Below are positions 35,622 through 46,264 of a DNA stretch of 64,000 bases, piece by piece. This stretch comes from Oscheius tipulae (taxonomy: Eukaryota; Nematoda; Chromadorea; Rhabditida; Rhabditidae). Below the pieces are notes generated by a model. The model searched no databases, was not told the origin of the DNA, and saw only the letters and a program-made list of their open reading frames with translations. The position numbers and the translations under genes were made by a program. Position 1 is the first letter of the stretch; each line of letters starts with the position of its first letter. The stretch is from contig JASJZH010000001.1 in assembly GCA_037178975.1 (NCBI GenBank), positions 5,440,501-5,504,500 of the forward strand, read 5' to 3'.

Positions 35622-36879
35622 TCTTTTCTACTTTTCGGTGTGCATTGCTCTTAAACGGGTTCTTCTTCATCTTTTCTCTGTGTCTGTGATAAAAACTAAA
35701 GTCTTTTGAACGTTTCACATCAATGAAAGGGACTATTACAGTAACTGATCAGCTGTCACGGTGTCAATATGAAAGTAATCGAGGGGTTAGGTGTCAAATT
35801 GAGTTTATGAGAGTTCCCAGAAGGTCAAAGAATAGTTTATCATAGGCGGGGATACACTAGAGGCTGGCTGAAACAGCTAGCAACTTCCTGTTAAGCAGTG
35901 ACCTGTCAGTTATAGAGAAAATCACCAGCTGCCTAGAGGCAGCTTCGCCGCCAGCCTCTCTTGTTCTACTGGGTGAATCTTTCCAAGAGCAATCCGTTCT
36001 ATCTCAAACTTCAAAGTTGACTTGCAAACAAATTAGCAATAATTTGTCGCTTCTGGTTCTTAGCCACGAACAAACAAACATTCAAATAGTTTACCACAGA
36101 AAGTATCGCGCTTTAGATAGTAGAGACTCGTCTGTTCTCTTGGAGAAAAATGCCCAAAAGCCTACTGTTTTTAAGCTTAACAATTCCTGTCGTCAAACTA
36201 TGTGCCTAATTAGTGTTTCGCAACTGATAACAATTTCGTTCAAATCCAAAACACAAAATAATTACTAACAAAAGTTTAAAGCTGACTAAAGTGTGGGACT
36301 TGGGTGACAGCTAGGTGCTCTTACAGTCGAGCTACAATGACAAGAGTTACCCCAGAGATGCATCTCCAAAAAACAAAACATTTGGCTTGACTTGCAAACA
36401 GTAGTTGCTGCCACAAAGTTGGCCCAATCGTCCGAATACACACACACACACACATACTTTTGGGCATTTAGAACAAGATTAGGGGGTTAGTAGTGACATG
36501 CCAAGCTACTTCGGGATATGATGTCTGTAGGAGAACGTTGCTTCTGCTTTAGTAGTACGAGAGCCATTTGGACAAACAAAGAAGGACACGGTTCTTTCCC
36601 CCTCGTCCCATCACCATAAAGGGAGACCTACAGTGCTCCTCTTCTTTGTGACAGCCGCCTCGCACGCCCATTATCGCCTGATTTAGATGAGCTTCCCGCA
36701 GAGAGGACGAGGTCGTCAGCTGCCTTCTTGTCAGAAGAAGAAGACACCTTGCGTCACCAAGGGGTCAAAAGCCAGTCTCACCCCAATACGGACGGATTAT
36801 CACACTATTGTTATCGTTGCGCCTCGTGTCGATTGCGCAGTCCGATTGGCACCTTGTCTCTCTAATCTCGGGCAGATGT
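35622..36879. other. Non-coding stretch with CA microsatellite
   Basis: No supported gene is seen. A (CA)n run lies at 36438-36454. Just before it, 36420-36437 shares 18 identical bases with 39009-39026. The right part is downstream sequence of the minus-strand bHLH gene. Confidence 0.4.
36438..36454 (+). repeat. CA dinucleotide microsatellite
   Basis: About eight uninterrupted CA units. Confidence 0.9.
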
Positions 36880-37565
36880 TCATTCAGGACTTTTGGGCTT
36901 GGTCAGCAGCGAGACACACGGAACGCAAAGACACTGCTGACCGAATGCTCGGATACAGGGTATGGAATAGGGAGGTGCTACAAAGGGAACGGGAGCAGAT
37001 TGGGGGTCTTTGGAGGAGAGCTGTCGACGTAGGGATTCGTTTTCAGAAGTGAGACGGGTGTTCTCGTTCGTCAGCTGGCGGATCCTAAACTTTTGCCTTA
37101 GGTTTTTTTAGTTCTTTGTGGGACCCCTTGCCTAACAGACAAGGTGCCAGCATTGGGTATTCACAGTCAAAGAAATCAGAACAATCGAATCGAATTGACA
37201 ATTGAACAAGTTTTAACAATCCGGGAATCGAACCAGAACCCCCAGGGTGCTGATTTTCTATCCAAGCCACTCACCAATTGCAAGCTAGAACAATAGTCGA
37301 GATTTTGCTGAGCTTGCGAGCATTGGCACCTTGCTCGTAGGGAAGACACGACCTGAGCTCCTCGTGTGCATCGTTCAGATCGTGCATTCGTCTTCGTTCC
37401 CTCGAATTAATGGTCGTCCGGAGCTGATTCTGTTCCTGTTTTGGAATTTTATTACAATTTAAGCATTCTCACCTCATCATTCAGACCGAGCATCTTCTTG
37501 CGTGCATCACTGGCGCTCTTCTTTTTACGAACATACGGCTCGATTTCTTCTTCAGTCAACAGACT
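36880..37565 (-). CDS. OLIG/BHLHE22-type bHLH transcription factor, 5' exons not found
   Basis: This is a class A neural-type basic helix-loop-helix factor. The exon at 37565-37473 encodes [20 protein letters not shown] and AHK-free KKMLGLNDE. The next holds the basic region and helix 1, [20 protein letters not shown], then the loop [13 protein letters not shown] and helix 2 [16 protein letters not shown]. This is the pattern of the OLIG/BHLHE22 group (C. elegans hlh-17/31/32: NSRERKRMHDLN, RKLSKIATLLLA). Helix 2 runs on into [18 protein letters not shown], a leucine-heptad extension, and the protein ends LLTKPKSPE. Phase across the intron after LACNW is kept (AATTG|G). That intron (about 190 nt) carries a tRNA-like relic whose A box overlaps the donor. 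Upstream exons with a start codon were not identified. Confidence 0.8.
37205..37275 (-). repeat. tRNA-like relic in bHLH intron
   Basis: On the minus strand, attggtgagtggcttggata resembles an A box/D arm and ggttcgattcc is a perfect B-box match. The D arm covers the exon-intron junction (AATTG|gtgagtgg), so the splice donor seems to be built from the element. No good acceptor stem is seen. Confidence 0.5.
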
Positions 37566-38909
37566 CTGGAAATTAGATAAAAACTAAAGAAAGAGCCCGG
37601 AAACTAACAAGAACCCTTCTGAAAACTTCAACTGGTACGGTATCCAAACATACTAACCATACTATATAAGCCCTTTTCTGACCATGCTTAGAGTACAAAA
37701 CGCCAGTTCCCAGCTTCTCACTGTTTTGCAAAGTTGTATATTTTGATGTTGACTGCAACTTTGCAGAGCATCGAAAGCTCGGAAAGTGTATTGGACCCGA
37801 GAAGTTTTCAGATATCAACAATCGGATAAAGTTATCCCCCGACCTACCAGTTTGTTTGTAGGGGATGAAGAGGCGCTGTGACTGAAGGAACTCATTTGTT
37901 GGATAGCTGACAGGCGACAGTTTTGTGTCAAATAGGCTGAGGAGGGGGAGGAGTCGGCCAATTATGGTCACTGCGGGAAGTCGAACCACCTTGCCAGTAA
38001 TCCCCCTCTACTTGTAATACGATACAGTAATTTTTGCTGTTTTCTGCTGATCCCATGGTGAAATACCTATTAAGTTAAAAGAGATTAAAAAAGTTTGAAT
38101 CTTATAACAAAAGTCACGAGCAGATGCCTGTAACCCTAAGCCGCCCTGTAAGGCCCATAATTTCTCCATCTGACTGTGGGCATTGTTCGGAAAAGGAGCA
38201 TGGGGCTAATGACAGCCTTTGAGACTCATCCTCACTCAAGTCCTTGTACCACACAAAAGAAATGGGGAACAGAAGTCTTTGACTCAATGCCTGGAACCAA
38301 CGTGACCAATTCTTTATTAGATACTCAAGTAGTTGAGACTACAGTAGGTACAGCAACTGCGCAGATAAGAAATTCTGCGGAGTCGATCGTCAAAGTATTC
38401 ATTTGTTTACCGAAACTGATACAGCAAAGATATGTCAAGTACTCAAGTTGACCAGATTCCGCGTACTATATAAAGACAGACTGCCTGTGACGATAAACAG
38501 TACCTGACAGTCTGACAGCTTGGGGTGAGGATAGGACACAGGGACAGAGTAGCTATGTAGAAGACAGAATGTCAGAGACAGACTGGCAAGGATGAGAAGA
38601 GTAGAATTGCCCGACTGACGATAAGTAGCGGACAGACGGACAAGGAGACGAAGAGGGCTAGTTTGCAGGTACGGCCTGACATGGAAGCCATCTGCAACGC
38701 TATTGACAAACATACTAAAGGTTTTGAATTTGATTATAGTGATTTCGTCTTTCTCCTAAGCCAGTCCTCTGCGGTCAAGTGCCCTCATGCACAATAGAGT
38801 CAACTGGCAATGACCCCACCTGCTGAGCCAAGGATCATAATCCAATTATGCTTCTGCCGTCTGCTTCTGTACTCAGCAGGTGGTTTTTCATAAGTCTGGT
38901 CAGTTGTCG
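37566..38909. other. Non-coding stretch upstream of bHLH gene
   Basis: It should hold the missing bHLH 5' exons and promoter on the minus strand. I could not pick an initiating exon. One palindromic repeat lies at 37721-37774. Open frames here are short, without good splice partners. Confidence 0.3.
37721..37774. repeat. Palindromic repeat copy
   Basis: tgttttgcaaagttgtatat, loop tttgatgttga, then ctgcaactttgcagagcatc. Well-conserved arms, upstream of the bHLH exons. Confidence 0.65.
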
Positions 38910-39158
38910 AATCCGAACACGCTGTAAAGGTCCGTCCCTACTACGGAATCCCGGGCAGCGGGAGAGCGTGTTACATCCGCAACCATCTCACTCTCTCTTT
39001 GAGTCAGCTGGCCCAATCGTCCGAATCAATAGCTGCCAAACTTCTTTTGACTCCTTACTGCGATGTACAGCCTTCGAACGAGAAGTGGCAGCGTGGGCCG
39101 AGATCCGCCGGCCTTATCATCCGCGTCTTCCCGGGTCTCTTTTGGAGCGAGGAACGAG
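38910..39158 (+). CDS. Orphan coding exon of unknown gene
   Basis: After an acceptor-like gtcag, one frame reads VESEHAVKVRPYYGIPGSGR, CYIRNHLTLSLSQLAQ and PRSAGLIIRVFPGLFWSEER, ending at an AACGAG|gttcgt donor-like site. Composition looks like folded protein rather than chance. It may be a 5' exon of the long gene that starts near 39777, or a separate gene. I do not recognise the family. Confidence 0.35.
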
Positions 39159-39502
39159 GTTCGTTCGACGAGAAAATTTGTTTTTGAGAAATGCAAAACA
39201 AGAATTCTACAGACTTGTGAAGCTCGCTATCTTCTTTTTTTTTCGAAACATTAAAATCAGGAAAAAACTCCTAAAATGATTTTGCGCAGCTTGCGCAATG
39301 ATCTGGCTGCCATGAACTAATGAATGTATTTCTAGAAACCATGGCATATTTTTACTTGTTTTGCTCTATTTCACCTGAATAACACTTTTATGAACGTTTC
39401 AACACAAAGGGATGGGGTCGCAAGAAGTTAGTGTTCGCACGTCGCGTCCAAATCCTAGGAAATTGCAGTGATGATTGCCAAACTTCAGAACATTTTAAAC
39501 AG

Positions 39503-39570
39503 ACTAGTGTTGTGGCTAACGCACTGGAATAGTAATCAAATGGTCATGTATTCGACTTCACTAGAAAAAG
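39503..39570 (+). repeat. Degenerate tRNA-like relic
   Basis: gtggctaacgcactgg resembles an A box/D arm and gtattcgacttc a one-mismatch B box, at tRNA-like spacing. Arms do not pair well. Lowest-quality of the tRNA-like elements. Confidence 0.3.
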
Positions 39571-39776
39571 TATAGAGAGATGTTCCGTTAGGAAAGCGTC
39601 AGACAGCTGTTCCTAGCAACATGTGCGGGCGGCGGGTGGTCAGACACCGTCGACGAGAAAAATGCGGTCAAGTTCAGATGTTTTAGAGAAGTTCAATACA
39701 GACGACATCCCGTTTCTCTCGAGCAGCCTCATGTGACCCGACGGCCAGGTCATCCTCGAGACCACCAGCTCCGAGC

Positions 39777-42700
39777 ATGTCTCACTCCTATCACAGTGAC
39801 TACTCGACGAAGAGCTCCTTGACCAACAGGTCCTAGTCTTTTTTTTATGTAACAAAAACGCTTCTAGATATGGAAGCGTGGGAAATTTGTCGTCGCACTC
39901 TACATCCACTTATCGGTCACCGTATTCCAGTAGCTACCGGTCGGATACAAGTTATAGGAAGCCAGAGCCATCTGCTTCGTATCGTGGGACGGAAATCAGC
40001 AGCTACCGGGCTCCGTCAACTTACAGAGCTTCGTCGACGTTCACGCCAAGATGTGAGTAAAGTTTGAAGATTCCTGGTTTGTTTATAGAGGAAGGTCACA
40101 TACACGAGCGGAGGTTTTCTAATCTCTCCACTAGTTCGCCTTCTAGGTTCGAAAAGCTGAAACAGAGATTTCAGTCGAGTCCCGACTACCACCTCGGGAG
40201 TTTTCCTCTTCGAGTCTGAACAAGTATAGACCGGATTCGACTCCAAGGTATCCTCTCTTTCTTGGCTTACAATCTTCTTTCAGCTATTCCCGCTCCAGCT
40301 ACACGCCGTCTCTACCGTCGCCGTCGTACTCTTCCCGACCCAGAGTCGACTTCAGGTCCAAGACGCCCACGCTCACAGAAAGTCCCTCTGCAAGAACGTC
40401 TCGTTTTGACCGGGAGTACAAATCGATGTCGAGGTTCGAGAAAACTCCGAGCAGAGATGTAGGGTCGGGAAATAACAAAGCATAGGAATTTAAGGAAAAG
40501 TCAGAAGACGAGGTGGAAAACACATTCCAGAAGCTCTACAACCGCTACGTAAAAGAGGTTAATCTGCCCGAGACCAAGAAGCTACCAACTGAGAAGAAGT
40601 TTGTCACTCACAGTGAGGCCGAAGCAACCTCTGAGTCGGAAGAGAGTTCCGCAGAAATGGATACTTCCTTCGCCGAGACCTTACGGCGGAGACGGGAGGC
40701 GGCCCAGTCCGTGACTCCAAAAGGACCGTCACCATCGCTGGTCACGCCGACCGCTTCCCCATTGCCGAAGAAAAAAATCCAGAATGAACCGGAACATGAA
40801 GAAAAGAAGGAAAAGGGTCCGACTCAAAGCGTCGAAGAGTTTAGACTGAAACACAGCGATGTGGAAATGACGCCAGGTGGGTCGAGTGACCGGCATGAAA
40901 CCAGATGTTACAGCCTTCATTGAGGCTCGTGTTCTGAAGCCAGCTGCAAGTGCAATGGCCAATCTGCTCAAAATGGACAAGTTGGCAGCTAAGGTAGTCG
41001 ATGCCCTGCAAAAAAAGAAGGTATGTCTCGTGTTTTGTTCTTGGTGCGCCGACGATGCAATACCATTAAGGCTGGGCCAGCATGTAACAATTCATATTGT
41101 GTTTGAACTCATTTTGAAGCTTCAATTATAAACACTTTTCCGGGTAGGTGCGCGTGCTAGAATTTGGTAGTTGCCCGTAGCGATATCAGAGTTTCAAAGA
41201 AGTTTGCTCCAACTAGCCAAATGGATAAAGAACTCGCATTTAAAGAAAACGATTGTGGCATTGATTTCTCAAGATTGGAATTGCTGTCAAAGGTGTAGAT
41301 TAAATTTCAGGTGGAGGCTGAGACGAAACCGTCGCCAACGGTAAAGGAACCAACGAAGATTATTGAACAGCGTTCTCCACTCGGTTCCAAAGCACCAGAG
41401 ATGAAAAATAATAACAAAGAGTCTGTCCCGGCTCTTTCCAAGGCGCCTGTCGAATCAACAACTCTCAATACACCTACCGTGGAGGCAGCCAAGGCCGGAT
41501 TCTTCAAGGAATCTGCCAAGATTTCTTCTTCGGAAGCACCTAATTCCACGACACGGAGATCAGCCAGTCCTGTCATGAGGATCATGTCGGCAACAGATCA
41601 GGCCAAAAGCAAATCCGTGTCTCCAGCAGTGGTCAAGCCAAATGTGGAGAAGAAAAAGATGTCTCTCGCTAATGTAGGAGCTTCACTCACGGTCCCAACC
41701 GTGACAGGATCTGGGAAACTGGTTCAGACCCTCTTACCACCTGCTGGAAAAGCAAGAAGTAGTTCACCTCGACCGAAACCGGCTCTGACGATCGATACGA
41801 AGAAGGCGGAGGAAGCTTCAACTAGTATGACGATTTTGATGCCGGAGGGAGATGGTGGGTTCTCAGGAGCTTGTTTTTTGCCAGCCAGCTGGCTCCGAAG
41901 CCATTTTACAACCACCCTCGCTCTTTACGCGCTAGCCACTTTCCAGAAATGAGTCGCAGCGTCAGTCCGTCACTGCTGGACCCAGAGAGGACATCGGCAG
42001 CCGAGAGGAGGAAGAATCGCGGCAGTAGGACGCTGGAACACATGCTCAAGGTAAGAGCTGACACGTAATCTTCTCTATTCCAGTCGATCTACAATTGCAA
42101 AGAGCCAAGTTATCCGAATGCTTTTCAGGAAGTCGCTGACAAACGTGATGAGAAGAGTTCGACCGACTCTCCGGTCACTCCTAGAGCTCCTCCCCTTCTT
42201 CTGGTCACTCACGCCTCGGTTCCCAGCACTCCGAAAACCACCGCCTCCAAAGAGGAATGGGGTAGTGGTTCAGGGAGCTATTACGGTTCGGACGAGGATG
42301 ACGATGAAGAAGGCTGGACAGAGGGCGAAGACGAGGTTGAATATGACTCGGACTACGAGTTCTGCATCAACGAGACATTCCGCATCCCGACAAAGAGCAA
42401 TGTCTATCCACCTTCCATGCGTGGTTCGCCTTTCGTTTCTGACTACGAGAGTGACTGCAGTGTGTCGTTTTTGGCACAGAAGAAGTGGTAAAGCATATAA
42501 CTTTTAAGCCTAACAATGACATGTTTCAGGGAAGATTCCCGTGGCAGAGTTGATCGTCTCTTCGCCGTACCACCACCCACTTTCACCTGCTCTGTCTCCT
42601 ATGACGGTCAGGAGAGCTGGGATTCCGAAAGTGTCCACAGTTGTGACGACGAGGAAGAAGAGCAAGGAGACGAGGCAGCATGGAGACCCACCTCCTCCTC

Positions 42701-45580
42701 ACTTGGAGGTTACCGTTCACCTGGACCATTTGAGAGTGACGAGGATTTGGAGGGAGATGTCCAGGTTGGATTCACGCTGAAGCTGGTGGACAAGGCGGCT
42801 TTAAAAGATAGCGAGGAGAGTGACTCGGAGTACTATGACGATGAGGACGAGGAGGTAAGAGGCGAGTATTAAGCATAGAGTATGGGTTCAGTATTCGGAA
42901 GAGGAAGAGTACTGGGAGGAGGAAGAGTACGAGGAGGAAGAGGAGTATGAGGAGGAAGAGGAGGAAGAACTGTCGATGATCAGTGCGGATGAGAGTGCAA
43001 GTTTCATTTACTTCGCAGCCATATTTCGAGCTACGATGTTCTGCTAAGTTGTAGCACATGATCTGATATACAACTTTGCAGAATTTCAAAAAAATGAAAT
43101 CTTCGACTAGAAAAACTCAATATTCAGTCACCGTCCCCGGTCCTCTTCACGGCAAGTATCGCCGAAGAACAGTTCGATTTCGATGAGGCCGAAGAGTCGG
43201 AAATGTTCGAGACCGACTTTGAGATGGCTCTCTCGCATCCAATTGAGGCTCTCGACTACCAGGCTGCCAAACATCGTGAGGTCACGTATACCCAGGACCT
43301 GGAAATGTACACGACGATCGAAAACGCCGATGACATGTCGCCGGAGGAGAGAGGGGCAGCAGCGAAGGCTGTTACCAAAAAGATAAAGAAGGATGGAACC
43401 ACGGAGACGGCAAGCAAGACCTTGGTCCCGCAGATGATAGCTCCAGTTGAGGGTAGGATGATAAATGTAATTGCGTGTCAAGAGAGCTAGGATATGGTAG
43501 TAGCGGACGCGGTCTAATAGCCTTGAAGTTGCTCGTCTATTTATATTTCGCTGGTGTAGTAGCTCGGCTCCCGATTGGAGGAGCAAACCATATTAAAAGA
43601 AAACAGGATATAAAATGCATTCCAAGAGTCATTCCAGAACAATTGGCTCTATTGGAAACGGAACTGCTCGAAGACGAATCTCTGGAAATGGTCAGTCCTT
43701 CGGATGTTGATACAGCGACCGGAACTGGCTCTGTAAGCGTCGTACCCACTTTTGTTCGTCCACAGAGGGAAAAGGTTCAAGAGGTTTGTTCATTCTGTAG
43801 TTTCTGGACATAAGTTTTCATATTTCAGGAATTCACAAACAGATTCGCGACCTCCAAACCATCGACAGACTTCGCGAAGAAGGCTGTAATACAGCCTACG
43901 AAATTGGAGAAGGCCCAAGTGAAGGAGATCAAAGCGACTACTGCACCGCCTCCTTTGAAGGATACTAAGCCGGTGGAAAAGGCCAAAGAGGCAGCTCCAA
44001 AGGCCGTAGAAGACAAGAGCGCCGTCAGAAAATCGGCTTTGAACATGTCGGTGGAAGATGCCAAGAGAAAGGTGGCAGCAGATGAGGAAGCAGCGAAGCA
44101 GAAGGCCAGAAGGTTCGGTACCGTCGGAGCCCTGGCAGACCGGTTCAAGGACAAGCCAGCTGAGGAACCGATCATCTACAAGAGATCCAGTCGTCTGACT
44201 CCGAAAGACGAGGAGCCAGTGAAGCCGCGGCGGAAGTACGAGATTGTGAGGCCGGTCATAAACGATGAATTCGACAAGCAGATGGAGGAAATCCGGGCCC
44301 AGATGAAGGCGGGCTCATCGCAGTTCCAGTCCGATTTGAAGAATCTCTCGAAAGGAATCATGTCAGCTACCGAAGAGGCCAAAAAGAGAGAGCTGGAGGA
44401 CAAGCACAAGCAGCTGTTAGACAAGACTAGCGGGGTCTTCGAGAAGGCCGACTCGGAGAAGAAGAGATGGATGGACAGGCGCATCGGCAAGGAGAAGGCG
44501 GTGGAAAAGGAGAGTAAGGAAACTAGGACGGAGGCGATGGAGGAACCGAAAAAGGAGCCGAAAAGAACAATTCGGAAGATTAAGAAGGAGCCGGATGTGG
44601 TCAAGGAGAAGGTGAGACAAAGACAAGATTAGTTCATGGGGTCTTCTGTCCGAATTCAATGTCTTAGAATGCAAAGTGGACTGGAAACGAAAAGCGTTTA
44701 TTTTCAGGAAATTGAGAGGAAGACACAACCCTCTCCTCAACCCAAAGAGCCCTTGAAAACCCGCGCTCCTCCAAATGTGCCACCAGTTGAGCGACTGAAG
44801 ATCGATAGAACGCCTGTCGTCAATGTGAGTCAACAAAAATGGAAAACAACGAGATATTTTAGCCAGCAGAAACACTGAAAAAGCCAACCACCCCGAAGCA
44901 GGAGATCGTGGTCGATGACAGCAACTTTGATCTCTTCCAGGCAGCCACAAAGGTATGGAAGTTGTTAGGAAGGGAATGAACTGAACAGGTTGCAACAACC
45001 CGTAATAAGAGGACTCCGTGGGAGTCAGCAAAGACGAAACAGGAGTCTCAAGTAGCTGTTGAGCTCTCTGCCAAACTCAATCAGCACAAGGAACAAGAAA
45101 AGCCTGCAGAGGTGAAGGTACCGAGGGCAGAAGGAGCCGTAGCGACCAAGATCAGAAATGTAGGTGACTATCTGAAACAAAAAGAAAAAAAATTAGGCTT
45201 TGGGGAACGCTACTAACGCCCAAACCTTGCCGGAAAGCAAGCTGCTGAAGAAGTATGCTACGAGAAGAAAGACACAAGAGATTGTGAACGAGTCTGTTGT
45301 TCAGCCGAAAAAGAAGAGAAAAGCGGTGCCCCGACACGGGAAGTTTATCGGAGACCCACACGACATTGATGTGCTGCTCGGTTGGGACAAGGAGAACACC
45401 TTCGAGTTAATGGAGAAGTTATTCAGCGGGCTTTCTAGCATGAGACAACTGGATAACAAGACGCGTATCAAAAGAAGCAAGCCAACCAAAATCTGGATCA
45501 GCGACTTGATGGATATCGACAAGATCTACAAGGCCTCGGAAATACGGGATATAACTGCCTCGGTGGAGGCAGTTATGTGA
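39777..45580 (+). CDS. Very long low-complexity protein, unidentified
   Basis: More than ten exons over 5.8 kb give a protein of about 1,500 residues. The N terminus is Ser/Tyr/Arg-rich with SYR repeats (SSYRSDTSYRKPEPSASYRG). Next come Lys/Pro/Glu/Ala-rich stretches, a block with YDSDYEFCINETFRIP and SDYESDCSVSFLAQKKW, and an acidic run of Glu with Tyr (around 42890-42975). A predicted coiled region follows (DEFDKQMEEIRAQMKAGSSQ to about KSMERV-like helices such as ELEDKHKQLLDKTSGVFEKA). The basic C-terminal part looks folded: HGKFIGDPHDIDVLLGWDKE and KPTKIWISDLMDIDKIYKAS. Charge pattern suggests a cytoskeletal or muscle linker, but I do not recognise it. An in-frame exon from 39690 (RSSIQTTSRFSRAAS) suggests the true start may lie further upstream. 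One intron carries a palindromic repeat. Its stop is 63 bp from the RPL27 stop. Confidence 0.75.
43034..43090. repeat. Palindromic repeat copy in intron of the long gene
   Basis: gatgttctgctaagttgtag, loop cacatgatctga, then tatacaactttgcagaattt. Well-conserved arms. Confidence 0.65.
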
Positions 45581-45643
45581 TCTTTCTCAAAATAAAACAC
45601 TTCCATAAGAAAATAACATTTGATTGATTAACAAATCAACAAC

Positions 45644-46156
45644 TTAGAAGCGGAGCTTGGTGAAGAACCATTTGTTCTTGCCGGTCTTGTAGCGTTCCTC
45701 AAACTTGGCCTTGATTTCATGGACGGCTCTCCTCTTCTTGGTGGGGACCTTGAGGGCTTCCTGAAGAAATAGCATAATTACAGGAACATGGCTATAGATA
45801 TGAAAGAGTAGCAAATCCAACCTTGTTAATGTTGGCCTTCTCAAAAGCAACGTCGACTGTGTATCTGGTAGGAAGGATGTGAGAGTAAGAGACGACCTTG
45901 AGGAACGGCCTCAGTTTGTTGCGCTTCTCGACCTTCTTCTTGCCCATAGACTTTGTAACCTGGAAGATGAAGATATACGAAGAATGAAAGAAGCGGCTAC
46001 CTTGAGGGGGTACTTGTCAATACCAGCAATAATGGCATGAGGGTAGGACCTATCAGTGGCACCTTCGTCGTGAGCCTTGATGACGATGGCCTTACGTCCG
46101 GCGTATTTGCCTCGGAGGACGAGGACGACCTTTCCGGGTTTCATAATCTTGCCCAT
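45644..46156 (-). CDS. RPL27: 60S ribosomal protein eL27
   Basis: This is a structural protein of the cytosolic large subunit. [40 protein letters not shown] and [12 protein letters not shown] form the N-terminal KOW-type part. It continues [40 protein letters not shown] and ends [12 protein letters not shown], the conserved eL27 C terminus. Three exons; full length. The start codon is only 108 bp downstream of the LSG1 stop on the same strand, with an acceptor (aatttgcag) 7 nt before the ATG, as expected for the second gene of a nematode operon. Confidence 0.97.
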
Positions 46157-46264
46157 GTTGACCCTGCAAATTTGATAAGACAATTAAAAATGGGATAATG
46201 AGGCCAAAGGTAATACGTGGAGGTAACCACGGGTGGAAATGAATGTGAAAACAACGGGGTAACT

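Noticed and set aside
36687-37052. Plus-strand frame MSFPQRGRGRQLPSCQKK
   Set aside because: Overlaps the bHLH last coding exon in antisense; composition explained by the other strand.
37573-37989. Minus-strand frame MVRLPAVTIIGRLLPL as bHLH 5' exon
   Set aside because: It runs through a palindromic repeat and does not join the 37565 acceptor in a sensible frame.
38435-38713. Minus-strand frame MFVNSVADGFHVRPYL
   Set aside because: Repetitive composition, no splice partner, no recognisable protein.
24185-43090. CRISPR-like array from spaced palindromes
   Set aside because: Copies are kilobases apart, in introns of a eukaryote, with no regular spacers.
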